Numbered from the stretch's first letter, positions 28,637 through 38,939 are shown. The stretch: DNA of 52,457 bases from Sporisorium sorghi (GCA_023212695.1 JALCCG010000126.1:1-52457), one strand, 5' to 3'. Program-made: numbers and translations. The notes: generated from the letters alone by a model not told the origin.

Positions 28637-31459
28637 TTACTCCTCCTCCTGCATAGCCACGTCGCCGGCGAGCTCGACGACCGAGATGTCGAGGTACATG
28701 ATCCTCCTGCCGTCCTGCTCGATGACGGTGACCGTCTGTTTGTTGGTGTTGACGGCGAGCCTGGCTGGGTCGAAGTCCTTCTCGAACTCGGTTGCGCGGC
28801 TCGGCGTGACGGTTGCGATTGTACCAGTAGCTTCGGCGCCGGAGCCATGGGTGGAGAAGGGCAGGTCGGCGAGGTTGAAGCCGAGCACCACGCTGACTGA
28901 AGAGGAAGGGAGATGTGCGAGGACGAGCAGTTCTGCCTCGCCGTAGAACCCGAGGTCGAGGATGGAGATGTCTTCGGCGCCGGGGATGGTGAAGTGCGCT
29001 ATGGAGGGTGGATCGGCAGCGGCAAGGGTGTCCTGACGGACGACGAGGACGGAAGTGCCCGACGAAGCGTCTCGAGAGGCGGAGCGGAGGATGTAGGCTG
29101 AGCACAGAATCCCGGCGGACACGACGGATGTGGTGCAGATGCGACTGGCTCGGTCTTGGTTGTTTTCGGCAGAAGAAGACATCGACAGAGCGGCGGCAGC
29201 AGGTTCCTGTACTAAGCTCCAGCCTTGTTTCGCGGCTGGACCCGAAACTGTCTGCTCAACCATCGCTTGCTCCAAGCCTGCATCAAGAAGCCGCCCCAGC
29301 TGGCTGCCGAGCATCTCGACTGCCCTGCTCAACGTCGGCAAGATTGCCAGCGGCGCCTTCTGACTCTTCTTCGACAGGTCTCCTCCTTCGCGCTGTGTTT
29401 TCTCCTTGACCCTTCCTGCGCCAGGAGCAGCCAGAAATGATCGAGCTGCTTCCAAAGCCTCCTGCAACGACACCCTCTTCGGCTTCTCAGCGAGAACCTG
29501 TTCGATAGCCTCCGCCGCAAGATTGCTCCCCATCCTTGCATGAATGTCCTCGTTCTCAAAACCTCTGTCGATGTAGGTGGCGACGTAGTGAACGTCGTAC
29601 GTGATAGGCAGCCTGGGTTCGTCCTGATCCTGCTTGATCCTCTCCTGCCTTTCCCTCTCTGTCCTGCACCATCGGTAGAACTCTTGCGAGATGAGCGCCT
29701 CCAAATCCACCTCTTTTGCCAAACTCAGGGTCGAATCCAGCGAAGCCTGCAAAATCTTGAGCGCTTGACGCAGCCCCTCATCGCTCTGGCCGAAGAAGCG
29801 ACACTGGCCCAGAAGGCTAGAGAGACAGACGATGCAGCGCTCCAATGCTGGCTTGAGGCTTTCCGAGATGAGCTTTTTGAGCGCGTACATGGCCGTGTGG
29901 GTCTGCTGCTCGAGCCGCGTGAGGACACCCTCGGTGAGATTGCCGAGTAGGAACTGTTCCGCCGCTGGACCGGCGCGACCTGTGAGGAGGACATTGACAA
30001 GTTCGTACTTCATGTCGCCGCCGAACTTGATGCTCAGATCGTCGACGTTCTTGGACCACTCGTTGGTGACTTTTTGCACGTATTCCTTCTGGTAGATCTG
30101 CTGCAGGGCAGAGGCGGAATCGAGTGCGTAGCCCAGGTAGAAGCGGAGGAGGTGGCTGGCGCGACTGACTGCAGCGATCCTGCGGCGCACGCTGAGTGGG
30201 CCATACCGAGTTGCAACGGGCAAAGGCAGTTGAATCTGCTGCTGAGAAAAGGCCAAGCCACTGGACAAAGAGTTTGAGACGACGCGAGTCATATCGGGAG
30301 ACAGCCAAAGCGTGCGAGCCGGGCACGCTAACATTTCGTCGGGATGTGCGTCTGGAGTGTGCTGGGGCTTCAGCGAGCCAATGTTGACGTGACCGTCCAA
30401 GATGAGATGTCCCCAAGCAGTCGCGGGGCGAGAGACAAGAACGACGGTCTCAGGCGACAATGGCAGCGCACGATCTGGATCGAGAGTGAGAGCTGCGTCC
30501 CCGCCTTCGAGCAAGCGCAGATCCGTGTCCGCCTTGGCCAGGTGCGGGATATTTGCCAGAGGCCCTCTGCCTTGCACTGCGAGGTGGGAGGGGTACTGAA
30601 AGCTCGGCGGTGGTTTCTGACCGCTCATCTGCATCATTCTGAGCTGATGAGGCATGAGGTTGCCCGTGCCGCCCGCGGATGCAAAGGTGTCGGCGGTAGG
30701 CAGCACCGGCAGAGGCGAGAATTTCGTCAAGATGGATTCGCTGCTTCCGTCGACAGCATCGTTGGCCACGCCAAAGTCGACATCGAGCCATGTTGCAGTC
30801 ATTGGCTGGATGAGAGCGTCAGCGTTGTCGTTGCTGCTGCTAGTGTTGTCCGCAGAGTGAACAGCGACGGTGGACAAGAGGCGACCATCTTGCACCGAGT
30901 AGGTGCGGAGAAACGTCGTCGTGCGCCAGGTAGCGGTCGATGTAGATGCTACGGGTGATCTCTTGACGCTTGCGAGCACGGCAACGCGATCGCCCTTGGG
31001 GCTCCAAGCCAGATCGTGAAGGTGCACATCCTCGTGTTCCTGTTGGGTTGCACCTGCAGCGGTGGCTGGCAGATCCATGACCTTGTCGAAAGTGAGCGGT
31101 ACAGACCAGACTGCGCTGCTTTCATCGCCCATTCGCCATAGGACAAGATGGATCTGTGGCCCACGCTTGGGTTCGGGAGCGCCTTGAGCGTTGGAAGCCT
31201 GTGCTCCACGTTGTCGAGTAGCAAGCATGCGCTGTACGAGTGCGAATTGGGCCGCCGACATGCCTGGCGGTGCGGTGGGTGCTGGAGCCGATTGAGAAGC
31301 AGCATCTTTGAGGATGAGCAGGACGAGATCCATGCGAGGGTTGGCAGAAGTGCGGAGTAAAGTGGCAGGCTTGTCGAGGCGTTGATCTGCCAGAACGGGG
31401 AACATGCCGATCTGGCTGCCATCGCCGACGATGGAGCCGTCGGTCAAAGAGACTGGCAT
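28637..31459 (-). CDS. APC4: anaphase-promoting complex subunit 4 (Apc4)
   Basis: Apc4 is a structural scaffold of the anaphase-promoting complex/cyclosome, the ubiquitin ligase for mitotic cyclins and securin. The intronless frame encodes 940 residues. The N-terminal half is a divergent WD40-type propeller (PRMDLVLLIL near the start, LHDLAWSPKGDRVAVLA in the middle). The helical Apc4 long domain lies at about 440-655, with MKYELVNVLLTGRAGPAAEQFLL and the run LTEGVLTRLEQQTHTAMYALKK (positions about 495-530), matching the family pattern of a conserved gate before the helical bundle. The C-terminal third returns to beta-rich sequence. It is somewhat longer than human APC4 (808). The start is the first ATG. 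Assignment rests on the long domain and overall architecture. Confidence 0.85.
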   Translation of the reverse strand: MPVSLTDGSIVGDGSQIGMFPVLADQRLDKPATLLRTSANPRMDLVLLILKDAASQSAPAPTAPPGMSAAQFALVQRMLATRQRGAQASNAQGAPEPKRGPQIHLVLWRMGDESSAVWSVPLTFDKVMDLPATAAGATQQEHEDVHLHDLAWSPKGDRVAVLASVKRSPVASTSTATWRTTTFLRTYSVQDGRLLSTVAVHSADNTSSSNDNADALIQPMTATWLDVDFGVANDAVDGSSESILTKFSPLPVLPTADTFASAGGTGNLMPHQLRMMQMSGQKPPPSFQYPSHLAVQGRGPLANIPHLAKADTDLRLLEGGDAALTLDPDRALPLSPETVVLVSRPATAWGHLILDGHVNIGSLKPQHTPDAHPDEMLACPARTLWLSPDMTRVVSNSLSSGLAFSQQQIQLPLPVATRYGPLSVRRRIAAVSRASHLLRFYLGYALDSASALQQIYQKEYVQKVTNEWSKNVDDLSIKFGGDMKYELVNVLLTGRAGPAAEQFLLGNLTEGVLTRLEQQTHTAMYALKKLISESLKPALERCIVCLSSLLGQCRFFGQSDEGLRQALKILQASLDSTLSLAKEVDLEALISQEFYRWCRTERERQERIKQDQDEPRLPITYDVHYVATYIDRGFENEDIHARMGSNLAAEAIEQVLAEKPKRVSLQEALEAARSFLAAPGAGRVKEKTQREGGDLSKKSQKAPLAILPTLSRAVEMLGSQLGRLLDAGLEQAMVEQTVSGPAAKQGWSLVQEPAAAALSMSSSAENNQDRASRICTTSVVSAGILCSAYILRSASRDASSGTSVLVVRQDTLAAADPPSIAHFTIPGAEDISILDLGFYGEAELLVLAHLPSSSVSVVLGFNLADLPFSTHGSGAEATGTIATVTPSRATEFEKDFDPARLAVNTNKQTVTVIEQDGRRIMYLDISVVELAGDVAMQEEE

Positions 31460-31799
31460 GCTGTTTTGAGGAGGTTGATTGATGCTCAGGTCATCGTAGG
31501 TGAGAGTGAGAATGGAAGGAAAGAAAGAAGGACGAGGAGGACAGTTGGAAGCAAAGTGTTATTCTCGATGGGAATCCGTGCATCAAACACTCTTTTTTCT
31601 TCGAGTTCGCGTCAACTTTACGCGTGACTGACCGATGTCCATCGCGGACATTTGGCTCATAACGGTGTCTTTGCTCATATCGAAGCAATGACGAAACACT
31701 CGGACATCCTCAGACACAGCAACATACAATACTACGCAACCGAGCGAATCTAGGAAAACAATGTGATTGCGAATGGATTGCTGCTGTAATTGAGCTGTT
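31460..31799. other. intergenic between ETF-alpha and APC4
   Basis: This 340-bp stretch holds the promoter and leader of APC4 and the 3' region of ETF-alpha, both on the minus strand. I see no gene or distinct motif in it. Confidence 0.45.
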
Positions 31800-32948
31800 T
31801 TACTTGATCTTCTCGAGCATCTCAGGGACAGCCTCGTAGAGGTCAGCCACAAGCCCAAGATCGGCAACCTGGAAGATGGGAGCGTCTGCGTCCTTGTTGA
31901 TGGCGACGATGGTCTTGCTGTCCTTCATACCGGCCAAGTGCTGGATGGCACCCGAGATACCAACAGCGACGTAAAGCTCAGGGGCGATGATCTTGCCCGT
32001 CTGACCGACCTGGAGCGCGTTGTCGGCGTAGCCAGCGTCGACAGCAGCACGCGACGCACCAACAGCGGCGTTGAGCGAGTCGGCGAGAGGCTCAATGTAC
32101 TTGACAAAGTTGTCGGCCGACTTGAGCGCACGACCACCCGAGACGACACGGGGAGCGGTGGCAAGGTCCGGGCGCGACGACTCGGAGACCTTCTCCTCGA
32201 TGAAGTCGGTGAGCGACTCGACGGCGTCAGGCTTGACCTCTTCGGTGGTGGCGCTTCCGCCCTCCTGCGCAGCAGCGTCAAAGGCGGTACCTCGGACGGT
32301 GAAGACCTTGACCTTGTCGGAGCTCTTGAGGGTGGCAATGGCGTTACCGGCGTAGATGGGGCGGATGAACGTGTCTTCGCCCTCGAGGCCGATAATGTCG
32401 GAGATCTGGGACGAGTCGAGGAGAGCAGCGGCACGAGGGAAGATGTCACGGCCCACAGCGGTGTGTCCTGTGCAGACGTGGGTGTACGAGTTGGACTCAA
32501 CGATCTTCTTGATGAGGGGAGCAATCGGTTCAGAGAGGTTGTTGGCAAAGTCGGCGTGCTTGGCGACAAGAACCTTCTTGAGGCCAGGGAGCCTGGAGAG
32601 AGAGGAAGGGAGCGTTTTCAATCAAGATATCGCAGAACGAGAGTCAGTAAGGGAGTATTGCATCTTAGCGCTGGGAATGACCACTTACTTGGCAGCCTTC
32701 TCGGCAACCTGGCTAGCGGATGCGTCGTCAGCTACGACGAGCGCATCAATGTCGCCACCGAGCTTCTGTGCGGCGGTGAGAGCGGAGAGGGTGGCAGCAG
32801 CAAAGTTGCCCTTCTTGTGCTCGAGGAAGACAAGCGTGTTGGCGAGGTCGACACGCGAAGTAGCAAAGCCACGACGAAGAGGCAGAGCGGTGCGCGCGGT
32901 GGAAGCGCTACGCAGAGCGACGCGAGGGAGCATAGCGGTGGCGATCAT
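31800..32948 (-). CDS. ETFA: electron transfer flavoprotein alpha subunit, mitochondrial
   Basis: ETF-alpha and ETF-beta carry electrons from mitochondrial acyl-CoA and other dehydrogenases to ETF-ubiquinone oxidoreductase. Two exons, 32689-32948 and 31800-32592, with a 96-bp intron, join to 350 residues, the usual length. The N-terminus ([14 protein letters not shown]...RRGFATS) is an Arg/Ser/Ala-rich mitochondrial targeting peptide. The mature part starts with the family's [11 protein letters not shown]. The C-terminal FAD-binding domain is complete, including [36 protein letters not shown] and [16 protein letters not shown]. The upstream open frame begins at a GTG and is ignored; ATG 32948 is the first. 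It is head to head with the DHH nuclease gene. Confidence 0.97.
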
Positions 32949-33426
32949 TTTAGCAGGAAGCGTGGCGATGCGTGTGAGTTTAGGTGATCGATAGGTGATG
33001 ATGGTGAAGAGGAGGAGGAAGGCGGAGTAGCCGACCTGCTCAACTGCCCGGATCGCTTCGGACACAGAGTCACTCACACCCGCACTTTCGGCCTCTCCGC
33101 TTTCAACAGCCTCGATTTCGCACGCTCTGTCTGTCTGTGACTGAATTCAGCCAGACGACTTGCGACCGGCTCTTCCGTCTCCCCGCACCCGAGTCTTTTG
33201 CGCGCAACTAAGTATTACTTAATTGTTTTTCACATGAGATGTGAGTATTAGAGTCGTAACATCTTGTGGGGGTTTTTTTTTTCTTCTTTTTTTTTTTTTT
33301 TCGCTGACTGCTGAGTGACGTCGTTGGCATTTCGCAAAACTGACGTGAGGCCAAAGTGCCTCAAGACAAGATCTGCGCAGCAAGCAGCAGCAGCAAGCGT
33401 GTTGGACCCTTTCGACATTTTGAGCA
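32949..33426. promoter_or_regulatory. divergent promoter region ETFA / DHH nuclease
   Basis: This 478-bp stretch separates the two start codons. It contains a T-rich tract at 33273-33301 about 130 bp upstream of the DHH start. Poly(dT) tracts of this kind often act as nucleosome-excluding promoter elements in fungi. No gene is seen. Confidence 0.5.
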
Positions 33427-35154
33427 ATGCCATCCTTCTCATCAGCTCACCATGTCGATGCCACTCTCAGCTTGACCCGCTCGAGCACTACTCACTATTA
33501 CAAGCAAGAACGGCGAGATATGCCGCCTCGTTTACTTTGGCGCTCAGTCCTCGCTCTGCCATCTAGATTGCCTCGATTAGCTGCTCAAACACGACACCCT
33601 CCAATCACTGCCTTCACGCTCGCAGCCATGTCGAAACGATCCGCTTCGTCATCTACTTCCACCCTCACAGCTTCTCCAACAAAGCGCACAAAAGCGAGCA
33701 CCTCAGCAAAGCCACTGAAATCCACGTCGCCCACACCTTCAACAGCACCCATCCAAGTAGCCCGTCTATCCCCAACGCATCCAGAATGGCCGGCCTCTCC
33801 TTCCAAGCTACAAGAAGCCACCGCGTTCCTGCAAGCATGCGCAGCTTCCCCAGCATCGGAACGAATCCTACTCGTACCAGATAAGGACGCAGACGGCCTC
33901 TGTTCCGGCGTCATCATGTACCGCACTCTCGTTCAAGCTCTACACATCGACCCGTCTCGCATCGACATCCACGTCATGACCAAAGGCAGCAACCCGTCCG
34001 CTGAAACGCAGCGCGAGTCCATGAGCGAGTACGGGGCGAAATGGATCATCGTACTCGATCAGGGCTCTCGCAACGGGCCGGCTCTTGTGCCTGGTGCAGA
34101 GCACGGGTGGGACTCCGACCGCGCGGATGCTGTTCGGACGATGGTGGTGGACCACCACTGGTTGCCGGCGGGGGATCCGGGGCCGGAGGGTTGTCTGATG
34201 CTCAATGCGTGTCATCACAAGCCGGTGGCTACGGCGTCGCTGCTCACGTGGGTGCTGTGCCGTCCGCTGTGGATTGACGAGCAGCTTGCGCAGGACCAGG
34301 TCGACTACGTGGCGGTGCTCGGCACTATGGGCGATCTCAGCGTCAACGTCGACTGGTCTGCGCCCTTTCCAGACCTCACACTGGAAGTGAAGAAATGGAC
34401 CAAGAAGCGGCTCGGCTCAGCCATAGCGCTGCTGAACGCCCCGCGACGCACACCGGACTTCGACGTGGTCACAGCCTGGTCGGCGCTCCTCGCATCGACC
34501 TCGCCACTCACCATCCTCGACCCCGCCACCAACGCTCACGCCGCTCGACTGTACGAAGCCCGCGACGCAGTGACGCTCGAGACCGAGCGCTGTACACACA
34601 CGCCGCCCAAGTTCTCCAAGGACGGCCGCGTGGCAGTGCTGCGCATCACGTCGGCGTTCCAGGTGCATCCCTCCATCGCCACACGCTGGATGGGCGCGCT
34701 CAAGAGCAAAAATCTGCAGGTGGTCATGTGCGCCAACGACGGGTACACCCCCGGCATGGTCAACTTCAGCTGTCGCATTGCGGGTGTAGCCAAGAAGAGG
34801 GGCGAGGAGGTGAACATTATCGAGGTTCTTAATAGCTATGCGGATCGGGATGGGGAGTGGAAGGCGGAGGTCATGGCGGCGGTGGGCGGGAGTGCGTTCA
34901 ATGGGCATCCGCAGGCGAGCGGCGGGATCTTTCCGAGGGAGCATTGGGAGAAGTTTTACGAGTTGATGCAGATCGGTGTGCCTCCAGATGGGTCTTCGAG
35001 AGCGGGAGGAGGTGAGGGAGGAGCAGGGGCCAAGGCGGGCAAAGCGAAGTTGCCGGCGCAGAAGAACAATTTGCTCGCAATGGGGTTTTCTACCTCGCCC
35101 AAGAAGAAGCCGTCGCAACAGCAGCAGCAGACGGAGCAAGCTGCGTCGTCGTAG
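33427..35154 (+). CDS. DHH-family phosphoesterase (RecJ-like nuclease)
   Basis: The DHH superfamily includes RecJ exonucleases, oligoribonucleases and Cdc45. This 575-residue intronless frame has all core motifs: DKDADG (152-157), VVDHH (Asp242-His243-His244), GTMGD (Asp303) and a DHHA1 domain ending in GGSAFNGHPQASGG (His494). The metal-binding residues look intact, so a Mn-dependent phosphodiesterase acting on single-stranded nucleic acid or short nucleotides is likely; the substrate cannot be read from sequence. Three in-frame ATGs matter: 33427, 33520 and 33628. The segment from 33520 (MPPRLLWRSVLALPSRLPRLA) looks like a mitochondrial presequence, while the start at 33628 would give a form beginning MSKRSAS with a PTKRTKA basic stretch. 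The gene is convergent with KU80, 114 bp apart. Confidence 0.88.
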   Translation: MPSFSSAHHVDATLSLTRSSTTHYYKQERRDMPPRLLWRSVLALPSRLPRLAAQTRHPPITAFTLAAMSKRSASSSTSTLTASPTKRTKASTSAKPLKSTSPTPSTAPIQVARLSPTHPEWPASPSKLQEATAFLQACAASPASERILLVPDKDADGLCSGVIMYRTLVQALHIDPSRIDIHVMTKGSNPSAETQRESMSEYGAKWIIVLDQGSRNGPALVPGAEHGWDSDRADAVRTMVVDHHWLPAGDPGPEGCLMLNACHHKPVATASLLTWVLCRPLWIDEQLAQDQVDYVAVLGTMGDLSVNVDWSAPFPDLTLEVKKWTKKRLGSAIALLNAPRRTPDFDVVTAWSALLASTSPLTILDPATNAHAARLYEARDAVTLETERCTHTPPKFSKDGRVAVLRITSAFQVHPSIATRWMGALKSKNLQVVMCANDGYTPGMVNFSCRIAGVAKKRGEEVNIIEVLNSYADRDGEWKAEVMAAVGGSAFNGHPQASGGIFPREHWEKFYELMQIGVPPDGSSRAGGGEGGAGAKAGKAKLPAQKNNLLAMGFSTSPKKKPSQQQQQTEQAASS

Positions 35155-35268
35155 ATGCTCTCACCATGTCGCGCAATTCTCACAATTCAGACTGTCACAT
35201 TTTCACGCAGAACAGGCTGAAAATCGCGCACCACGCTTCGAGGTTCCCCACCACTTCGTGGGACAGGC

Positions 35269-37737
35269 TCACACCTCTTCCGTGTCGACAAACTCCATCG
35301 CATCCTCGGGCGTGACATCCGACTGTGCCGCCTCATCCTCCTGCTCCGTCACCAGCCCATACTCAAGGTGACCTTTGAGCGTCGACTCCCAGAACTCTTT
35401 GTGCTCTTTCAACAGCACACTCTTGAAAGCGCGGCTGAACGAGTTCCAGTTGATCGCCTCTTCGTACTCCTGCGCGACCTTTTTTCCTGCCTTCATGCAT
35501 TCTGCTGCGGCGTCGTATCGTTTCTCGCCGACAAGGTGGTAGAGGGTAGACTGGAGCGAGTTGATCGCCGAGGTGACGTCGTCCTTCTCGACGAGCTCGT
35601 GGAGGTGGTTGACTGGGTCCGAGAGACGCAAGAGTGACTTCTGCGCTGGCTGCTGAGAAGGTGGCTCGGCCTTGGCCGCGGCGGTTGTGGCGCCAATGGC
35701 AGAGACAGAGTCACCTTCGTCCTCGGTAGCGTCCGAATCGTCGTCGAGCACAACCTTCTTGCTTTCAGCGCCAGCCGACGATGTGGCTTCGTACCGCGGT
35801 GCCTTTCTGGCTTCGCCTTGCTCTTCGACAGCTGCTGACGTTGACGCCGTCGGAGCTCTGTTTCGATGGTTCGCATCTTCCTGCATAACGTTGAGAGTGC
35901 GCTTCTTTCGGTCCGCATTGCCCTTTGGTGGAACGTAGGCGATCTTGAACCTGTCTCGACACTTTTGTGCTGCCTCTGTCGCCGCTTTCTTGACATCTTC
36001 AGGCGCTTCGAGAAACTTGACGAGCTCTGGGTGCGGGCCGGGCAGCTCCTTGGCCTCGGGACGGATGAAGCGTTGGCGCACTGCAGTCTTCAGACCGTGT
36101 ATGGCAGGGTTGTACGAGTCGAGCACGTCGAACCATCCGTCGGGCAACTCGAGGCTGTCGACAAAGGCGTCCATCGCCTGCTGATCCGCGTCATCGGGGA
36201 TGGTCGGGCCTTGACGAAGCTCAGTGCCGTCCGTGGTGATGACTCTGTCGAGAGGCGGGAAGGGGAACCTTCGCAAGTCTTCACGGAAAGGAGCCTTGGA
36301 GTAGAAAAAGTACTCGTTGTGTTCTTCGACTTTTGGTTTGAGAACGCCCAACTCGGGCTCGGCGCTATCTTTGCAGACGAGTCGGACGACAGCCAAGACA
36401 TCCATCTCGACCATGGCCCTCACCAGCGTCGAAATTTGGAGTTGCGCTTTGATCTGGACGTGATCGGCAAAGACGTACCAGATCTGATCCATGTTGTACT
36501 CGCGTCTGTACGCGGATGCGTTGAAGAAGTGCAGGATCTCCATGCTCTTGTGTGTGTCCATCTCGCCAAAAGATTCGTCGGGGACGGGGATGAGACTGGC
36601 GCCGAGCTTCCATGCTCTCGTGAAGCTAGCGTCCGAGTCAGGCGGGAGCGGTTCGGGCTGCTTGTTCGAGTTGGCGACGGCAGCGAGCTGATCGAGGAGG
36701 AAGTATTCTCGCTTGAGGTCAGCGCGATAGACGATGGATGATTCCGAGTCTTCGTCCTTCGTGAGCGCTACGGGTGTAGAGGTGGGGTTGAGATGGCTGC
36801 GACGTGCCTCTTCGCGTTTGCGCTCTTCCGCGGCATCGGCGCTTTCTCGCGCAAGCTTGGAGATCTTGGATTGGGTCATGGGTCGAGCTGGGTCGGTCAT
36901 CTTGTAGAGACCGATGGGGATCTGGAAGGATCCCTTGGAGGCGAGGTCTTCTGGATCGCCAAAGCTGAGGATGGTCTTCTGCGGTGCCGGTCTCGTAACC
37001 TGGATGTTTGGCATTGCAGATTGTGCGATGGCCGAGGTAGCTGTCGCAAATCCGGCGGTGGGGATCTGGGCGAGAAAGTTTTGCCAGAAGCGTTCATTCC
37101 TTTGCTTGGTCTTGTCCTTGCCTTCGAGTTTGAGACCGGATTCTGGGTCATCGAAATCAACGCCAAGGAGACGCAGAGTGATGTTGTCGTCGACAAGCCT
37201 GTTGCGGATGGCCTCTGCGCCATCAAAGCCAAAGTGCGAGTGGCCGTCTGTGACGAGATAGACGGTGCGCTTCCAAGTGTTCTTTTGTGACGGTTTGATG
37301 CCGCCCTTTTGCGGATCGGATGCAAGCTGGATGGCATCGACGAGCGCAGCCAGTGGATCTGCATTCGGTGCCTTTTGGTCTTTGTGCACGGCACGAAGGC
37401 TCTGAACGAGATCCAAGGTGTCGAGTGTGGGAAGTGCGGGCCAGAAGATCTCGTCGATGCCGTCGTAGTCGCTCGGGTTGTCAGGGATCGAGTTGTTGGT
37501 GCGTGGCGAGCCATATGTGATGATGGCAACACGCGTTGTCTTGAGACCGCGGAGGATGATCTCTGCAATGCGCGTCGATACGAACTCGCAAACCCATTGC
37601 AGATGCGTGGTGGAGCGAGTGCGTCGCTGGACAGTCTGATTTTCTGTGACGATGCGGTCCTCGACCTGGCGCGTCTCTCCCATGCGGGAGGAGATGTCGA
37701 GGACGAAGATTGTGATGGAGTTGGACTCGACACTCAT
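35269..37737 (-). CDS. KU80: Ku80 DNA end-binding protein
   Basis: Ku80 and Ku70 form the ring that binds double-strand break ends and telomeres and starts non-homologous end joining. The 822-residue intronless frame begins with a von Willebrand A-like domain (about 1-245: ITIFVLDISSRMGE, RVAIITYGSP, RTVYLVTDGHSHFG). The Ku beta-barrel core follows at about 260-510 (REYFLLDQL, GASLIPVPDESFGEMDTHKSM, MDVLAVVRLV, FFYSKAPFREDLRRFPFPPL), then a linker rich in Lys and Asp/Glu. At about 705-790 is a helical domain (SAINSLQSTLYHLVGEKRYD) resembling the Ku80 C-terminal domain of animals, and the protein ends in acidic residues. It is longer than yeast Yku80 (629). The start is the first ATG. Confidence 0.95.
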   Translation of the reverse strand: MSVESNSITIFVLDISSRMGETRQVEDRIVTENQTVQRRTRSTTHLQWVCEFVSTRIAEIILRGLKTTRVAIITYGSPRTNNSIPDNPSDYDGIDEIFWPALPTLDTLDLVQSLRAVHKDQKAPNADPLAALVDAIQLASDPQKGGIKPSQKNTWKRTVYLVTDGHSHFGFDGAEAIRNRLVDDNITLRLLGVDFDDPESGLKLEGKDKTKQRNERFWQNFLAQIPTAGFATATSAIAQSAMPNIQVTRPAPQKTILSFGDPEDLASKGSFQIPIGLYKMTDPARPMTQSKISKLARESADAAEERKREEARRSHLNPTSTPVALTKDEDSESSIVYRADLKREYFLLDQLAAVANSNKQPEPLPPDSDASFTRAWKLGASLIPVPDESFGEMDTHKSMEILHFFNASAYRREYNMDQIWYVFADHVQIKAQLQISTLVRAMVEMDVLAVVRLVCKDSAEPELGVLKPKVEEHNEYFFYSKAPFREDLRRFPFPPLDRVITTDGTELRQGPTIPDDADQQAMDAFVDSLELPDGWFDVLDSYNPAIHGLKTAVRQRFIRPEAKELPGPHPELVKFLEAPEDVKKAATEAAQKCRDRFKIAYVPPKGNADRKKRTLNVMQEDANHRNRAPTASTSAAVEEQGEARKAPRYEATSSAGAESKKVVLDDDSDATEDEGDSVSAIGATTAAAKAEPPSQQPAQKSLLRLSDPVNHLHELVEKDDVTSAINSLQSTLYHLVGEKRYDAAAECMKAGKKVAQEYEEAINWNSFSRAFKSVLLKEHKEFWESTLKGHLEYGLVTEQEDEAAQSDVTPEDAMEFVDTEEV

Positions 37738-37982
37738 GTTGGGCTGGAAGCGAGTGCGATCATGATCAAGCGGGGTATATGAAGAAGAGTAGATGGTGGT
37801 AGAAAGGAAAGAAGGAAGGAAGCTCAGTTTCCAGAAAACGCCTAAATGCGCACTTTACGAAAAAAAAAAAGTCCAACACTGCGCACGAATGTCTCAAATA
37901 GCGCGCCGCGCGAATGAATCATCGAGACAAAACGTATGCTCTAACTGAATGACATTGAAGAGTCTATCCGAATGCATGCAGC

Positions 37983-38939
37983 TCAGTACTTTGCAAGGCC
38001 GAGAGTGTTGATGCCATCCTTGATCGATTGCTTTTCCCCTTTCTATCAAGTTGTAAGGGCGAAGTGGAAATGGATGTCAGTGACTGTCCGCTGTCCATTT
38101 TGAAAGCAAGCAAACTTACGATGAGACCAGAGATGGCCTTGAACTTGGGATGAGAAGCATCGACTGTGGCATACGTCGAAAAAGCAAGAATACACGCATT
38201 AGCCAGTATTGTTACCTTTGCTGAGGAAGGATAGTAAAGACTCGCCAAGCATCTGAAAGAGGACTGACTCTGACGTTGTGATCTTGGCACCCGAGTCGCG
38301 CATTCTCTGTCAATGGGGAATGGATTGAACAGACGTCAGCAAAAGGGTTGATTGCATCGAAGCTCGAGTGGCTGAGGCGTTGAATACTCACCTCGAGGGC
38401 GACGTTAATCTCGCCTACGTTGCAGCTGGATACACCGTCCTTGATGACATGCACCTGGATGCCCCTTTCAAGCAGATCGAGCGTGGTTTGGAGGATGCAG
38501 ACATGCGATTCGATACCAAAGATGACGACATGCTGAATGTCACCAGCACTCTTGAGCCACTTGTCGGTGATGTCGGGGAGGTCCATGCTGAATTTGGTCT
38601 TTGGATGCACCGCACTCGCCGAGATGTCTGGCAATTCCTTGAGGAGATCGCTCAGAGGAGAGACGGTGGCTCCCAGCGCTACATCGCAAGAAAGAGGATG
38701 TGTCAGCCACTGTCACAGAGGCGATCGTGTAGGATCAGAGACATACCCTTGGGGTTCTGTTCGGTGGTGAAGACAGGAACATCGAGGATCTTGGCTGCCT
38801 TGAGCATGCGTGCTGAGGTGTTTGTGACCAAGTCAAAGTTGGCGATGGCGGTCTTGAACCTCTCCTGCATATCGCACAGGAAGAACGCCGTCTTTGGCAG
38901 CTCGATGCGAGCGGTTCGAAAAGCTGTTGCTGCTGCCAT
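37983..38939 (-). CDS. isochorismatase-family hydrolase
   Basis: Five exons, 38747-38939, 38392-38678, 38216-38306, 38120-38163 and 37983-38042, all with GT-AG introns (68, 85, 52 and 77 bp), join to 224 residues. The fold is a cysteine hydrolase of the isochorismatase/nicotinamidase superfamily. Catalytic Asp is in FFLCDMQERF, Lys in PKTKFSM and the nucleophile Cys in FGIESHVCILQTTLDLL. TEQNPKALGATV and the final KDGINTLGLAKY also fit the ISOC1/ISOC2-like eukaryotic branch. Substrate is unknown; true isochorismate hydrolysis is not implied. No targeting signal is seen, so it is probably cytosolic. It is the most intron-dense gene here. Confidence 0.92.
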
